From Nitrospirota bacterium (GTDB lineage: Bacteria; Nitrospirota; Nitrospiria; Nitrospirales; Nitrospiraceae), in the NCBI GenBank assembly GCA_030645475.1, contig JAUSMA010000071.1, forward strand, positions 124,001-188,000: a DNA stretch of 64,000 nt, given 5' to 3'. A model generated the notes under the pieces. The model saw only the letters and a program-made list of their open reading frames with translations, did no database searches and had not been told where the DNA came from. This document shows positions 17,601 to 26,544 of this stretch, one piece after another (the stretch's first letter is position 1; every line of letters starts with the position of its first letter). The translations under genes were made by a program, and so were the position numbers.

Positions 17601-18371
17601 GAGCATGCCTTCGATCGGGCTGCTGGCTGTGGCATACAGTTTTCGTGGAATACGCCCGGCCTTATACGCGAGACGTCCGGCATAGACTGCATATTTCATG
17701 GCCTCAGCCATCGCAATGGGATCTTTGGCCCCAGCAATGGCCGTGTTCATGAGTACCGCATCCGCCCCTAACTCCATCGCAAAGGCGGCATCGGACGCGG
17801 TCCCGACGCCGGCATCCACGATGATCGGCACTTTGATCATTTCCATGATGATCTTGAGGTTATAGGGATTGCGGATACCGAGTCCCGATCCAATCGGCGC
17901 CGCCAAGGGCATGACCGCTGGACAGCCCACGTCAACGAGCTTCTGGGCCACAATGGGATCGTCATTGGTATAGGGCAGCACGATAAAGCCCTCTTTGACG
18001 AGGATCTTTGCCGCTTCGATCAATCCGGCGGTATCGGGGAACAGGGTCCGCTCGTCACCGAGCACTTCCAGTTTAATCAAGTCCGACACACCGGCAGCCC
18101 TGCCTAAACGGGCATAACGCAGCGCATCTTCCACGTTGTAGCAGCCGGCGGTATTGGGAAGAATGATGTACTTCTTTGGATCGAGATAGTCGAGCAGGTT
18201 CTCTTTGGAGCGATCGGTGATGTTCACACGCCGCACCGCCACCGTGACCACATCGGCGCCCGACGCTTCGATGGCTTTCTTGGTTTCTGCAAAGTCCTTA
18301 TACTTGCCTGTCCCCACCCACAGCCGAGACGTAAACACACGACCGGCAATGGTCAACGGATCATTCTGCAT
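17598..18371 (-). CDS. thiG: Thiazole synthase
   Basis: Forms the thiazole phosphate ring of thiamine from deoxyxylulose phosphate, dehydroglycine and ThiS thiocarboxylate. 257 residues from the ATG at 18371, which has GAGGAAGGGG about ten bases upstream. Diagnostic: [27 protein letters not shown] with the imine-forming Lys region, [19 protein letters not shown], and [31 protein letters not shown]. The start lies inside the 3' end of thiS (11-bp overlap). The stop codon comes from a repeat element edge. Confidence 0.95.
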   Translation of the reverse strand: MQNDPLTIAGRVFTSRLWVGTGKYKDFAETKKAIEASGADVVTVAVRRVNITDRSKENLLDYLDPKKYIILPNTAGCYNVEDALRYARLGRAAGVSDLIKLEVLGDERTLFPDTAGLIEAAKILVKEGFIVLPYTNDDPIVAQKLVDVGCPAVMPLAAPIGSGLGIRNPYNLKIIMEMIKVPIIVDAGVGTASDAAFAMELGADAVLMNTAIAGAKDPIAMAEAMKYAVYAGRLAYKAGRIPRKLYATASSPIEGML

Positions 18372-18621
18372 GGACGAAACCCCTTCCTCTGCCGTACACA
18401 TCCAATGGCGCACCGCCGCCGATGAAGCTCAAGATCTCCACTCGATCCCCTTGTTTCAGACTTCGCTGGTCGAACTCTTTGCGATCGAGAATTTCTAAAT
18501 TTAATTCCACCGCCACACGCTCGGTCTTAATGGCAAGCTCACGCAGGAGATCCCCCACGGTAGCATCTGCCCGAACGTCCCGTGGATCGCCGTTCACATG
18601 AATCTGAATCGCCTCTGCCAT
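18361..18621 (-). CDS. thiS: ThiS sulfur carrier with a C-terminal tail beyond Gly-Gly
   Basis: Small ubiquitin-fold carrier whose C-terminal Gly-Gly is adenylated and thiocarboxylated to give sulfur to ThiG. 86 residues from the ATG at 18621 ([16 protein letters not shown]). The expected end, [10 protein letters not shown], is at 61-70, but the frame continues for 16 more residues ([16 protein letters not shown]) before the stop. ThiS normally ends at the Gly-Gly. The tail overlaps the thiG ribosome site and start. Either the tail is removed by a protease, as for HcyS-type carriers, or a frameshift or sequence error hides an earlier stop. Confidence 0.88.
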   Translation of the reverse strand: MAEAIQIHVNGDPRDVRADATVGDLLRELAIKTERVAVELNLEILDRKEFDQRSLKQGDRVEILSFIGGGAPLDVYGRGRGFVHAE

Positions 18622-18733
18622 CGTCACTCATCCTAGGGGAGCAGAATTCAGAATGTCAATAAATCTGCGGGGCCGAGGGGACTCTCCCCTTGCCCCCTAT
18701 CCCTGATCACGTCAGAATAGCGCCAGCTCAACT

Positions 18734-19210
18734 ATGGTCACATCGCCACAACATAACCAGCAGGTTGCCGGCATTTTTCGGTCGATCGCTGAACGCTTAG
18801 GCGCTCAGCGGGCGAACCCCTATCGGGTCAGAGCCTACCGAAGGGCAGCGGATGCCATCGAAGCCTTGGAAGAGGACATCGCAGAGGTCGCGGCACGGCA
18901 GGGATTGGAAGACATTGATGGAATCGGCCGAGATCTGGCCGACAAGATTGAGGAATTTCTCAGAACGGGAGCAATCCAGGCCTATGAAGCCTTGCGAACG
19001 CCACTCCCAGAGTCGGTGAAGGCCTGGGCTCACTTCCCGGGACTATCCGAATCGCTCGTGGCCTACCTCTATACCCGCCTCTGCATTACCACATTGGCCG
19101 ACCTCGAACGGCTGGTACGGTCGCACATGCTGCGCACCGTACCAGGGTTCTCAGGATCGGAAGAACGGCTGCTTGACGCAATCACCGCTTCGCAACAGCC
19201 CCCCATTTAA
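18734..19210 (+). CDS. Stand-alone PolX-type helix-hairpin-helix protein
   Basis: 158 residues resembling the N-terminal 8-kDa HhH domain of family X DNA polymerases (VAGIFRSIAERLGAQRANPYRVRAY, LEDIDGIGRDLADKIEEFL) followed by a second HhH region (FPGLSESLVAYLYTRL, LRTVPGFSGSEERLLDAI). The polymerase palm and PHP domains are absent. It probably binds DNA at gaps or ends. Divergent from thiS and convergent with ctpA, whose end overlaps its end by 4 bp. No partner is obvious. Confidence 0.75.
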   Translation: MVTSPQHNQQVAGIFRSIAERLGAQRANPYRVRAYRRAADAIEALEEDIAEVAARQGLEDIDGIGRDLADKIEEFLRTGAIQAYEALRTPLPESVKAWAHFPGLSESLVAYLYTRLCITTLADLERLVRSHMLRTVPGFSGSEERLLDAITASQQPPI

Positions 19211-20580
19211 GACGCGCGAGGAAGCTCCTTAAAGATCTTCCAGGTCTTCAACATTTCCACCGCCTTTTGCAGTTGGACGTCCTGCTCGAGCGAAGGATCG
19301 CCAGAGGCATCGACGGAAGAAGGCTGTGGCACGGTGCCGTTCTTCGATTGGCCCTCTTCAGGCGCTTTACCATTCTGAGCCGGCTGATCTTTCCCCGGCA
19401 CAACCGCAGGCTTGGCCTGCTTCGGCTCCACTTCTTTTTCCCCAGCCTTTGTCTCACCTGCCTTCGCCACCGTGGTCGGGAGCTGCGCCTTGACAACAAT
19501 GTCAGGCGTGATGCCGGTCGATTGGATCGAGCGCCCTTTTGGCGTGTAGTACTTCGCCGTCGTGAGGCGGAGACCGGAGCCATCCCCCAGCGGGAGAATC
19601 GTTTGCACCGACCCTTTGCCGAACGAGGTCGTCCCGACAATCACCGCCCGCCCGTAGTCTTGTAATGCACCGGCTACGATCTCGGATGCACTCGCCGATC
19701 CTTCATTGATGAGAATGATCATGGGCGAATCGTCCATCTGATCCTTCCCCTTGGCAATCCATTCATCCTTCTTGCTCTCGCGTCCTTTGGTATAGACCAC
19801 GAGTTTTCCGGCAGGGAGAAACTGCTCGGAGACCTCCACGGAGGCCGTCAACAATCCTCCTGGATTATTGCGGAGATCCAGGATGGTCGACTGGAGCTTC
19901 TGCTCCCTGAACTGCTTGAGCACCTTACTCAAATCCCGCCCTGTCGACTCCTGGAATTGCGTCAGCCGAACGTAGCCGATATTGTCCAACACCTTCGACT
20001 TCACGCTCTCGATCTTAATGGTGTCGCGAACCAGCGTAAATTGGAGCGGATCGGGAGTCCCGTCGCGCTGAATCGTCAAGTTGACCTTCGAGCCCTTGGG
20101 GCCGCGCATCTTCTGAACCGCATCCATCAGCGTGAGGTCTTTGGTCGTTTCGTCGTTCACCTTGGTAATGAAATCGCCTGGCTTGATCCCCGCCCGGTAG
20201 GCCGGCGTCCCCTCGATGGGCGCGATCACCGCCAACCGGTTCTCCTTCACGCCGATCTGGATACCCACGCCCCCGAACTCACCCTTCGTTTCAACCTGCA
20301 TTTCTTTATACATATCCGGCGTCATATAGGCCGAATGCGGATCGAGGGTGGAAAGCATCCCACGAATGGCTCCCTGAACGAGATCCTTCACCTTCGTTTC
20401 ATCGACATAACTCTTCTGAACTTGGGTCAACACCTCGGAAAACGTTTTCAACTCTTCGTAGGTTTCCGTGGCATGCCCGGTCCGTTCCCAACCCTTGCCG
20501 AGCATCACGCCCAGCACCAGCGCCACCACCACCGTCGGGCCTACCATCCAGAATCGTCGTCGGGGATACTGTTCCATCAT
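19207..20580 (-). CDS. ctpA: S41 C-terminal processing peptidase
   Basis: Periplasmic Ser/Lys protease that trims or degrades envelope proteins, often cell-wall hydrolases. 457 residues: N-terminal TM/signal anchor (FWMVGPTVVVALVLGVMLG), PDZ domain (GVGIQIGVKENRLAVIAPIEGTPAYRAGIKPGD), S41 core with nucleophile Ser in INEGSASASEIVAGAL and Lys in GTTSFGKGSVQ, then an Ala/Lys/Pro/Glu-rich low-complexity linker. The start is the ATG at 20580, with AAAGGA upstream. Last gene of the run that contains ftsEX-envC, consistent with control of septal peptidoglycan hydrolysis. Confidence 0.93.
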   Translation of the reverse strand: MMEQYPRRRFWMVGPTVVVALVLGVMLGKGWERTGHATETYEELKTFSEVLTQVQKSYVDETKVKDLVQGAIRGMLSTLDPHSAYMTPDMYKEMQVETKGEFGGVGIQIGVKENRLAVIAPIEGTPAYRAGIKPGDFITKVNDETTKDLTLMDAVQKMRGPKGSKVNLTIQRDGTPDPLQFTLVRDTIKIESVKSKVLDNIGYVRLTQFQESTGRDLSKVLKQFREQKLQSTILDLRNNPGGLLTASVEVSEQFLPAGKLVVYTKGRESKKDEWIAKGKDQMDDSPMIILINEGSASASEIVAGALQDYGRAVIVGTTSFGKGSVQTILPLGDGSGLRLTTAKYYTPKGRSIQSTGITPDIVVKAQLPTTVAKAGETKAGEKEVEPKQAKPAVVPGKDQPAQNGKAPEEGQSKNGTVPQPSSVDASGDPSLEQDVQLQKAVEMLKTWKIFKELPRAS

Positions 20581-20606
20581 ATAACGTCCTTTCCTCTTCC
20601 CGTTCC

Positions 20607-21794
20607 CTATCGCCTTGCTAACCATTGAAGGGGGTCCAACGGCTCCGCCCCCTCGCGCAACTCAAAGTATAGAGTATTTTCACCCGTCATGCCCGTATCG
20701 CCTGTTTCACCGATCGCGTGTCCGGCTTCGACCTGTGCGCCCACCGTCACAAGAATTTTCGAGGCATGAGCATAGAGCGAAAAGAAGCCATTCGCATGAT
20801 CGAGGATTATAACGAGCCCGTACCCTTTCAACCAGTCCGCATAGACGACGGCCCCCGGCATCACCGCATGGATATCGCTCCCCTCGACCGTCTTAATTTC
20901 AATCCCTCTGCGTTGCACATAGGTATTGAAGGTCGGATGTTTCTGACGACCGAAGAAAGAGATCACGCTCCCATCAGCCGGCCAGGGCAAGGCGCCCTTC
21001 GCTCCCCGAGGGGCCATCCCCCCGGTCGGAGGCCGAACGGCTGTCGCCCGACGGCGCGTCTCCAACTCATGCAACAGACTGTCGATACGCGAGGCGGACC
21101 GCTCCAGTTCTTGAAGGGCATGTTCGTACGACTCTTTTTGCTGGGTAATCTTGGTGAGATAGATCTTTTTTTCTCGTTTGACCGACTTCATTTCGGAGAG
21201 CTGCTTCTCGGTACTCTGTTTGTATGAGAGCATCCCGACTCGTGCCTCTTCCCGCTGTCGCTCCGCCTGTTCCATACGGGTCATATCGGTCCGAAAGGTG
21301 CCCATGAGCGCATAGTCCCGTTCAGACACAGCCGAAAGATACTGAAGCCTCCGCTGAAAGTTTCCATACGAATCCGAGGCCAGCAAGGTCTTCCAATACC
21401 CGAAGCGGCCTTCCATATATTGGACCCTCAATCGCGCCAAGATCGCATCCTGCCGTTCGCGCACACTACCCCTTAGCCCGGACAACTGCTCATTCAAGAC
21501 CTCGATCTCCTGATCCTTTTTTTTCAACTTCCGGCTAACCTCTTGATGCGCCTGCCGGTAATACAACACACGTTCGTCGAGCGTCTGAATCCCCTGCAAG
21601 AGCGACTCCCGTTTTCTGCCCGCTTCATCGGCCTGTTTGCGTTTTTCTTCAATCCGATCTTTGAGCTGTTCGAGCGCCTTGCGTTCTTTCTCAATCTTGT
21701 CGACGATCGGATCGGCCATCGCAACCGCTAGGCAGAAAAGACTCAGCAACCCCCAGATTATGACTCCGACCCTGAGTCCAATCCAGCAGCTCAT
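20607..21794 (-). CDS. envC: EnvC-like murein hydrolase activator (degenerate LytM domain)
   Basis: Periplasmic partner of FtsEX that activates cell-wall amidases at division. 395 residues: signal peptide (ending near AVAMA), about 200 residues of coiled coil (KIEKERKALEQLKDRIEEKRK...), and a C-terminal LytM fold. The zinc ligands are missing: the usual HxxxD position reads RRGIEIKTVEGS and the HxH position reads YFELR. As in E. coli EnvC, the domain should be non-catalytic and act as an activator. The start overlaps the ftsX stop by 4 bp. Confidence 0.9.
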   Translation of the reverse strand: MSCWIGLRVGVIIWGLLSLFCLAVAMADPIVDKIEKERKALEQLKDRIEEKRKQADEAGRKRESLLQGIQTLDERVLYYRQAHQEVSRKLKKKDQEIEVLNEQLSGLRGSVRERQDAILARLRVQYMEGRFGYWKTLLASDSYGNFQRRLQYLSAVSERDYALMGTFRTDMTRMEQAERQREEARVGMLSYKQSTEKQLSEMKSVKREKKIYLTKITQQKESYEHALQELERSASRIDSLLHELETRRRATAVRPPTGGMAPRGAKGALPWPADGSVISFFGRQKHPTFNTYVQRRGIEIKTVEGSDIHAVMPGAVVYADWLKGYGLVIILDHANGFFSLYAHASKILVTVGAQVEAGHAIGETGDTGMTGENTLYFELREGAEPLDPLQWLARR

Positions 21795-22690
21795 GCCTTA
21801 CCCTCGCCAAAACGCCTGATCGATACGAAACTGCCGGCAAACCCGAGCCCCATCCCTACCGCAATGAGGGCGAGACAAACTGACGGGGGAAAGAATGCCA
21901 TGAGGCTGTCGAGTCCGGCAAATCGACCCGTCGTCCGCATTTGCTGCCGAAACAATTCGTACATGAACTTGAGCATAACCAGTGAGAGCGCGCTGCCCAA
22001 GGCCCCGAGCACGGCGCCCTCCACCAGATAGGGAATACGGATAAAACTGGTCGTGGCCCCGATGAGACGCAAAATGGCGATCTCATCCCGTCGGGCAAAT
22101 AGGGTCAGGCGAATGGTATTGGCGATAATGGTCACGGCAGCTGCCGAAAGGATCACGCCGATGCCGATCGCAACTAACTCAATCGATCGAATCACCGTTG
22201 CGAGGGCATCGATCCAATCTTGATTGTAATCGACTTTGGACACGCCGGCGATCTGCCTCACCCGTTCGGCCCATCGCTTCACCGCATCCGGCGAACGGAA
22301 CGACGGACTGAGCGCCACGACATAGGAGGCCGGCAAGGGATTTTGACCCAAGCCCTCAAGTAAGTGAGACTCCGAAGGAAACTGCGCCTTGAACTCTCCC
22401 AGCGCCTGCTCTTTCGAGATAAACAACAGGGATGCGACGGCACGATCGCTCCGCAAATGCTGCTCCACCTCCGCGACCGAATCGGACGCAAGCCGGTCAT
22501 CGAGATAGACCATGATCTTGATGTCGTCCTGAAGCCATCCGGCTGCCGCCCGCAAATTGACATAGAGCAGTAAAAAGATGCCGACACAGGCCAGCGTAAA
22601 GGCCGTGGTCAAAATGGCGACCATCGTCGTCATCCGGTTGGTCCTCATATTGACCCAGGATTCTCTCAGGAGATAGGCCAGCGTCCTCAT
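21791..22690 (-). CDS. ftsX: Cell-division ABC permease FtsX
   Basis: Integral membrane half of FtsEX; transmits ATP hydrolysis in the cytoplasm to EnvC in the periplasm. 299 residues. TM1 (TTMVAILTTAFTLACVGIFLLLYVNL) is followed by the extracellular domain (about 55-165), then three further TM helices (LVAIGIGVILSAAAVTIIANTI; VEGAVLGALGSALSLVMLKF; the C-terminal ALIAVGMGLGFAGSFV). ATG overlaps at both ends (with ftsE and envC). Confidence 0.94.
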   Translation of the reverse strand: MRTLAYLLRESWVNMRTNRMTTMVAILTTAFTLACVGIFLLLYVNLRAAAGWLQDDIKIMVYLDDRLASDSVAEVEQHLRSDRAVASLLFISKEQALGEFKAQFPSESHLLEGLGQNPLPASYVVALSPSFRSPDAVKRWAERVRQIAGVSKVDYNQDWIDALATVIRSIELVAIGIGVILSAAAVTIIANTIRLTLFARRDEIAILRLIGATTSFIRIPYLVEGAVLGALGSALSLVMLKFMYELFRQQMRTTGRFAGLDSLMAFFPPSVCLALIAVGMGLGFAGSFVSIRRFGEGKA

Positions 22691-23355
22691 GCCAAGCCTC
22701 TCTGTTCCGGCAACAGGCGGCCCTGCGACAAGGTGAGCACCCGCCGATTCACCTGCGCCATCACGAGCGGATCGTGTGTCGCCACGACGACCGTCGTACC
22801 CCGCGCGTTAATGAGCTTAAACAGTTCGATGATCTCAGCCGTCAACACCGGGTCTAAATTGCCGGTCGGCTCGTCGGCCAATAAGACGACCGGACCATTG
22901 ACGATCGCGCGCGCGATGCAGACCCGTTGCTGCTCCCCCGTCGAGAGGCCGGCCGGAAGCTGATCGCGCTTGTGCTCGACGCCGACTGCCCGTAAGGCCT
23001 CCGTCACTTTCCGACGGATGTCGGCAGAAGACACGCCTTGTACGAGCAACGGGAGCGAGACATTGTCGAACACAGACTTCTTCGGCAACAGCCGAAAGTC
23101 CTGAAACACCGTTCCGACCTTGCGGCGCAGATAGGGAATGTCGGATGGCTTCAGCGCCGTCACATTTTTCTGATGGACGAAGATCTGCCCCTCATCGGGC
23201 CGATCGGCCCCGATCAGCATCCGCAACAGCGTCGACTTGCCCGCGCCGCTCGGTCCCATGAGGAGCACAAACTCCCCTTTGCCGATCTCAAGCGTCACGT
23301 CCGACAGCGCCGACCGCTGATCGTACTGTTTCGAGACATGAATCAATTGAATCAT
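22687..23355 (-). CDS. ftsE: Cell-division ABC ATPase FtsE
   Basis: Cytoplasmic ATPase of FtsEX. 222 residues from the ATG at 23355 (MIQLIHVSKQYDQRSALSDV). Walker A GPSGAGKST, Q-loop VFQDFRLLPKKSVFDN, signature LSTGEQQRVCIARAI (Thr in place of the usual Gly), Walker B VVLLADEPTGNLDP, and the switch His in VATHDP. Coupled to ftsX by a 4-bp overlap. It starts 7 bp after yraN ends. Confidence 0.95.
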   Translation of the reverse strand: MIQLIHVSKQYDQRSALSDVTLEIGKGEFVLLMGPSGAGKSTLLRMLIGADRPDEGQIFVHQKNVTALKPSDIPYLRRKVGTVFQDFRLLPKKSVFDNVSLPLLVQGVSSADIRRKVTEALRAVGVEHKRDQLPAGLSTGEQQRVCIARAIVNGPVVLLADEPTGNLDPVLTAEIIELFKLINARGTTVVVATHDPLVMAQVNRRVLTLSQGRLLPEQRGLA

Positions 23356-23362
23356 TGTGTTC

Positions 23363-23755
23363 TTACCATCGAAGATCGTCCCCGGGGACGTCGAACGCAT
23401 TCTGAATATGCTCGATCTGCGAAGCCTCGGCGTTCGTGCCTTGCAACAAAACTACATCGAATCGGCAGGATCGATCCTTGAGATGGTGCCGGGCCAAATA
23501 CTGCGCGGCCAACTGGATCAACTTCTCTTGTTTCCGCTGATGCACGGCATGGATCGCGCCGCCAAATGCATCGGTGCGACGCGCCTTCACCTCGACAAAG
23601 ACCAGCACCTGACCGTCTTCAGCTACGAGGTCCAACTCTCCCACCGACGAACGCACATTGCGCGCCAGAATCCGATACCCCTTGTCGCGCAAGTACTGCT
23701 CTGCCGCCGACTCTCCTTCTTGCCCGAAGAGCCTTCGTGGGTCAAGGATGGTCAC
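23363..23755 (-). CDS. yraN: YraN/UPF0102 nuclease-fold protein
   Basis: 130-residue member of UPF0102, a small restriction-endonuclease-fold family of uncertain role, common next to rnhB. Core motif GELDLVAEDGQVLVFVEVKAR (Glu...Asp...ExK pattern) is intact, as is the upstream GEDLAA-like GEGESAAEQYLRDKGYRIL. 4-bp overlap with rnhB. Confidence 0.92.
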   Translation of the reverse strand: MTILDPRRLFGQEGESAAEQYLRDKGYRILARNVRSSVGELDLVAEDGQVLVFVEVKARRTDAFGGAIHAVHQRKQEKLIQLAAQYLARHHLKDRSCRFDVVLLQGTNAEASQIEHIQNAFDVPGDDLRW

Positions 23756-24432
23756 GAAATCGCCTGTGGAGATTCGCCATGGCCGCTCAGGAGCCGAGCA
23801 ACCGGAGCGAACGTGCGCCGATGGATGGCGCAGGGGCCATGTTGCGCGAGCCGCTGTAAATGCTCTTCTGTCCCATAGCCCTTGTGGGACAGGAAATTAT
23901 ACTGGGGATAGGTCTGATGATGCGCCTCCATCAAACGGTCGCGCGTGACTTTCGCCACGATGGACGCGGCGGCAATCGAGATCGACAACGTATCGCCCTT
24001 AATGATCGAGCGTGAGGGAATGGCGAGATTCGATAAGGTGACGGCGTCGATCAAGAGGCAGTCCGCCGGAGATGTCAGCGACTCCACTGCACGGCACATG
24101 GCGAGACGAGTCGCTTCTAAGATATTGAGGCGGTCGATCTCCTGCTCCGTCGCGATCCCCACACCAATACCGCGAGCCCGTCCGACAATGACCTCGTAGA
24201 GCCGCTCGCGATCAGACGCAGAGACTTGTTTGGAATCGTTGACGCCGACCAAGCGGCAACGAGAGGGCAGGATCACCGCCGCCGCGACGACAGGGCCCGC
24301 AAGAGGGCCCCGTCCGGCTTCATCCAGACCGGCGATGCGGCGATAGCCGCGCCGCCGGGCTTCCAATTCAAATTCGTCGGTAGGTCCCACGATGTGGCCC
24401 CGCGATGCGTCCGTTGAAAGGGCACCCGACAT
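23752..24432 (-). CDS. rnhB: Ribonuclease HII
   Basis: Removes RNA from RNA:DNA hybrids and misincorporated ribonucleotides. 226 residues from the ATG at 24432; the longer frame overlaps rplS and is rejected. Catalytic DEAGRGPLAGP (Asp, Glu) near 44-54, the later Asp in LLIDAVTL, and IAAASIVAKVTRDRLM are conserved. It follows rplS in the ribosomal/division run. Confidence 0.95.
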   Translation of the reverse strand: MSGALSTDASRGHIVGPTDEFELEARRRGYRRIAGLDEAGRGPLAGPVVAAAVILPSRCRLVGVNDSKQVSASDRERLYEVIVGRARGIGVGIATEQEIDRLNILEATRLAMCRAVESLTSPADCLLIDAVTLSNLAIPSRSIIKGDTLSISIAAASIVAKVTRDRLMEAHHQTYPQYNFLSHKGYGTEEHLQRLAQHGPCAIHRRTFAPVARLLSGHGESPQAIS

Positions 24433-24460
24433 TCGTGGTCGATAGAACCAGGGAATGAGA

Positions 24461-24883
24461 CTAGGCCTTCGGAGCCACAGCGGCCGTGGCCGGCTCTTCA
24501 GTCTTACGAGCGACCCCGGGCTTCGCCTTCGCACTCGCGACGAACTCCCGATCTTCAACCTTGGCAAACTTGCCCTTCTTCCCACGAAGATAATACAGCT
24601 TGGCCCGGCGCACCTTACCCTGGCGCATGACCTCGACGCGCGTCACGATCGGCGAATGGATCGGGAAAATACGTTCCACACCGACGCCATAGGAAACTTT
24701 GCGTACTGTGAAGGTCTCCGTGTTCAGTAACCCTTTACGGGCGATCACGGCTCCCTCGAACACCTGAATACGCTCTTTTTCTCCTTCGACGACTTTCACA
24801 TGCACGCGGACAGTATCGCCAATTTCAAAGCTAGGCGCCGATGGCTTTACGAACGACTGTTGTATCCGCTCTAACCGATTCAT
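24461..24883 (-). CDS. rplS: 50S ribosomal protein L19
   Basis: Large-subunit protein at the subunit interface. 140 residues from the ATG at 24883 ([13 protein letters not shown]). The conserved core [45 protein letters not shown] and [12 protein letters not shown] is followed by an Ala/Lys-rich extension of about 25 residues beyond the usual 115. 4-bp overlap with trmD. Confidence 0.96.
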   Translation of the reverse strand: MNRLERIQQSFVKPSAPSFEIGDTVRVHVKVVEGEKERIQVFEGAVIARKGLLNTETFTVRKVSYGVGVERIFPIHSPIVTRVEVMRQGKVRRAKLYYLRGKKGKFAKVEDREFVASAKAKPGVARKTEEPATAAVAPKA

Positions 24884-25671
24884 GAGACTACCCCTTCCTC
24901 CCCACATCGAACAGGCGTGCCAACCACGCCCTCACGAGTAAGTTCGTCTAGCAATTGTTGATCTTCGAGACTCAAGACCCGATCTTGCAACAGATCCGGC
25001 CGTCTCTGATACGTGCTTCGCAGGGATTCCTTCCGACGCCACAGACGAATGGCCTCGTGATGCCCTGAAAGCAACACCTCTGGCACGGGTATCCCTCGAA
25101 CGTCCGCCGGTCTGGTGTAGTGCGGATATTCGAGCAATGCATCCGTAAACGACTCTTCCTCAATCGACTCCGGATCACCCAACACACCGGGGACCAACCG
25201 GGCTGCAGCATCGATGAGCACCAGCGCCGGCAACTCGCCTCCAGTCAACACATAATCCCCGACTGAAATCTCTTCCGGGTGCAAGGCGAGACGCACCCGC
25301 TCATCGACCCCTTCGTAGTGGCCACAGAGAATGACTAGCCGACGGGTGTCGGCCGCCAGGTTTTTTGCATAGGCCTGCGTGAATGGCCGACCATGTGGAG
25401 ACGGAAACAACAACCGAATCTGTTCCCCGGCCAGCGCATAGTCGGCCTGAATCTGTTCCACTGCGCGCAAAATCGGTTCGGCCTTCATCACCATCCCGGC
25501 CCCTCCGCCGTAGGGGACATCGTCCGCCACCCGATGGCGATCGAGCGTATAGTCGCGCAAGTTACGCACCGTGACATGCAACAGACCTTTTTCCTGTGCT
25601 CGCTTCAGAATACTCTGGCTCAACACCGGCGCCACCATGTCGGGGAATAGGGTCAGAATGTCACACCGCAT
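24880..25671 (-). CDS. trmD: tRNA (guanine37-N1)-methyltransferase
   Basis: SPOUT-family enzyme making m1G37 in tRNA to prevent frameshifting. 263 residues from the ATG at 25671 ([20 protein letters not shown]). Knot motifs [12 protein letters not shown] and [21 protein letters not shown] present, with the Asp-containing loop [14 protein letters not shown]. The start overlaps rimM by 11 bp. Confidence 0.96.
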   Translation of the reverse strand: MRCDILTLFPDMVAPVLSQSILKRAQEKGLLHVTVRNLRDYTLDRHRVADDVPYGGGAGMVMKAEPILRAVEQIQADYALAGEQIRLLFPSPHGRPFTQAYAKNLAADTRRLVILCGHYEGVDERVRLALHPEEISVGDYVLTGGELPALVLIDAAARLVPGVLGDPESIEEESFTDALLEYPHYTRPADVRGIPVPEVLLSGHHEAIRLWRRKESLRSTYQRRPDLLQDRVLSLEDQQLLDELTREGVVGTPVRCGEEGVVS

Positions 25672-26197
25672 GGCGATCCTCAAGCAAGCCGTCAATCCCG
25701 CGAACCATCATCTTGCGCTGCACGAGATCCACCGAAGTCACAAAGCTCTTCGCAGCCGGAATGAGGACTTCCTCCGTCCCCTTGCGAACGACGAAGACGT
25801 GATTGTCCGGTATCTCCAAAATTGTCTCTACCACTCCAATCTCGTCGCCCCGCTCGTTCTCAACCGTCATCCCGATGAGGTCGCATTCAAAATACACGTC
25901 CGCCGCCAACGTCGCTGCCGAACAACGCGGCACTTGGATCAATCCCCCGCGTAACGCGACGGCACCTTCCGGCGTCGTCACCCCCACAAGACTCATGATA
26001 TAGGTCGAGCCGGCACGCCGAACATGAGCCACCGTCTTCTCAACGACCTGCCCAGTCAGCTCCAAAACCTGCACCTGCTTGAGTTGCTCCAGCCGGCCAG
26101 GCACATCGCTCAACGATCGTACCTTGAACTCGCCGCGCACACCAAAGTGGCGCTCGATCCTGCCGATCGTGATCAGATCTGCCTGAGCCGTGGTCAC
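25661..26197 (-). CDS. rimM: 16S rRNA processing protein RimM
   Basis: Assembly factor for the 30S head, binds S19. 178 residues, with the N-terminal RimM fold (ITIGRIERHFGVRGEFKVRSLSD) and C-terminal PRC-barrel (DLIGMTVENERGDEIGVVETILEIPDNHVFVV). Sits 3 bp after rpsP in the usual rpsP-rimM-trmD-rplS order. Confidence 0.95.
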   Translation of the reverse strand: MTTAQADLITIGRIERHFGVRGEFKVRSLSDVPGRLEQLKQVQVLELTGQVVEKTVAHVRRAGSTYIMSLVGVTTPEGAVALRGGLIQVPRCSAATLAADVYFECDLIGMTVENERGDEIGVVETILEIPDNHVFVVRKGTEEVLIPAAKSFVTSVDLVQRKMMVRGIDGLLEDRHAV

Positions 26198-26200
26198 AGA

Positions 26201-26497
26201 CTAAGCGACCTTCTTCTTCGCGGCTTTCTCTGCCGCTTTCTCTGCCTCAAACGTCTTCCAAACGCCAGCACGGCGGAGAAGCGTCTTGACCGTGACGGTC
26301 GGCTGAGCTCCCTGGCGCAACCAGCTCAAGACCCGATCCTGCTTCAGCTCCGGCAGACCCGCCTCTTTCAAGGGATCGAAAATCCCAAGAATTTCCAGGA
26401 ATCGCCCGTCGCGCGGCTTCCGTGAATCCGCTGCCACTACGCGGTAGAGCGGTCGCTTATGTCGTCCTGTCCTCGTCAATCTCAAATGAACAGCCAC
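26201..26497 (-). CDS. rpsP: 30S ribosomal protein S16 (GTG start)
   Basis: 98 residues. The frame opens earlier, but an AGGAGG seven bases before a GTG at 26497 fixes the start, giving (M)AVHLRLTRTGRHKRPLYRVV, the S16 N-terminus. A Lys/Ala-rich C-terminal tail (EAEKAAEKAAKKKVA) follows the conserved core. Confidence 0.96.
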   Translation of the reverse strand: MAVHLRLTRTGRHKRPLYRVVAADSRKPRDGRFLEILGIFDPLKEAGLPELKQDRVLSWLRQGAQPTVTVKTLLRRAGVWKTFEAEKAAEKAAKKKVA

Positions 26498-26544
26498 TAG
26501 AATCCTCCTTCTGTACAACACACTGTGATGATTGTGATCGCCCC

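Noticed and set aside
18622-18733. TPP riboswitch upstream of thiS
   Set aside because: The leader lacks the conserved CTGAGA and ACCTGAT...GGATAATGC-type blocks; only a short GGGGAGAGTCCCC hairpin is present.
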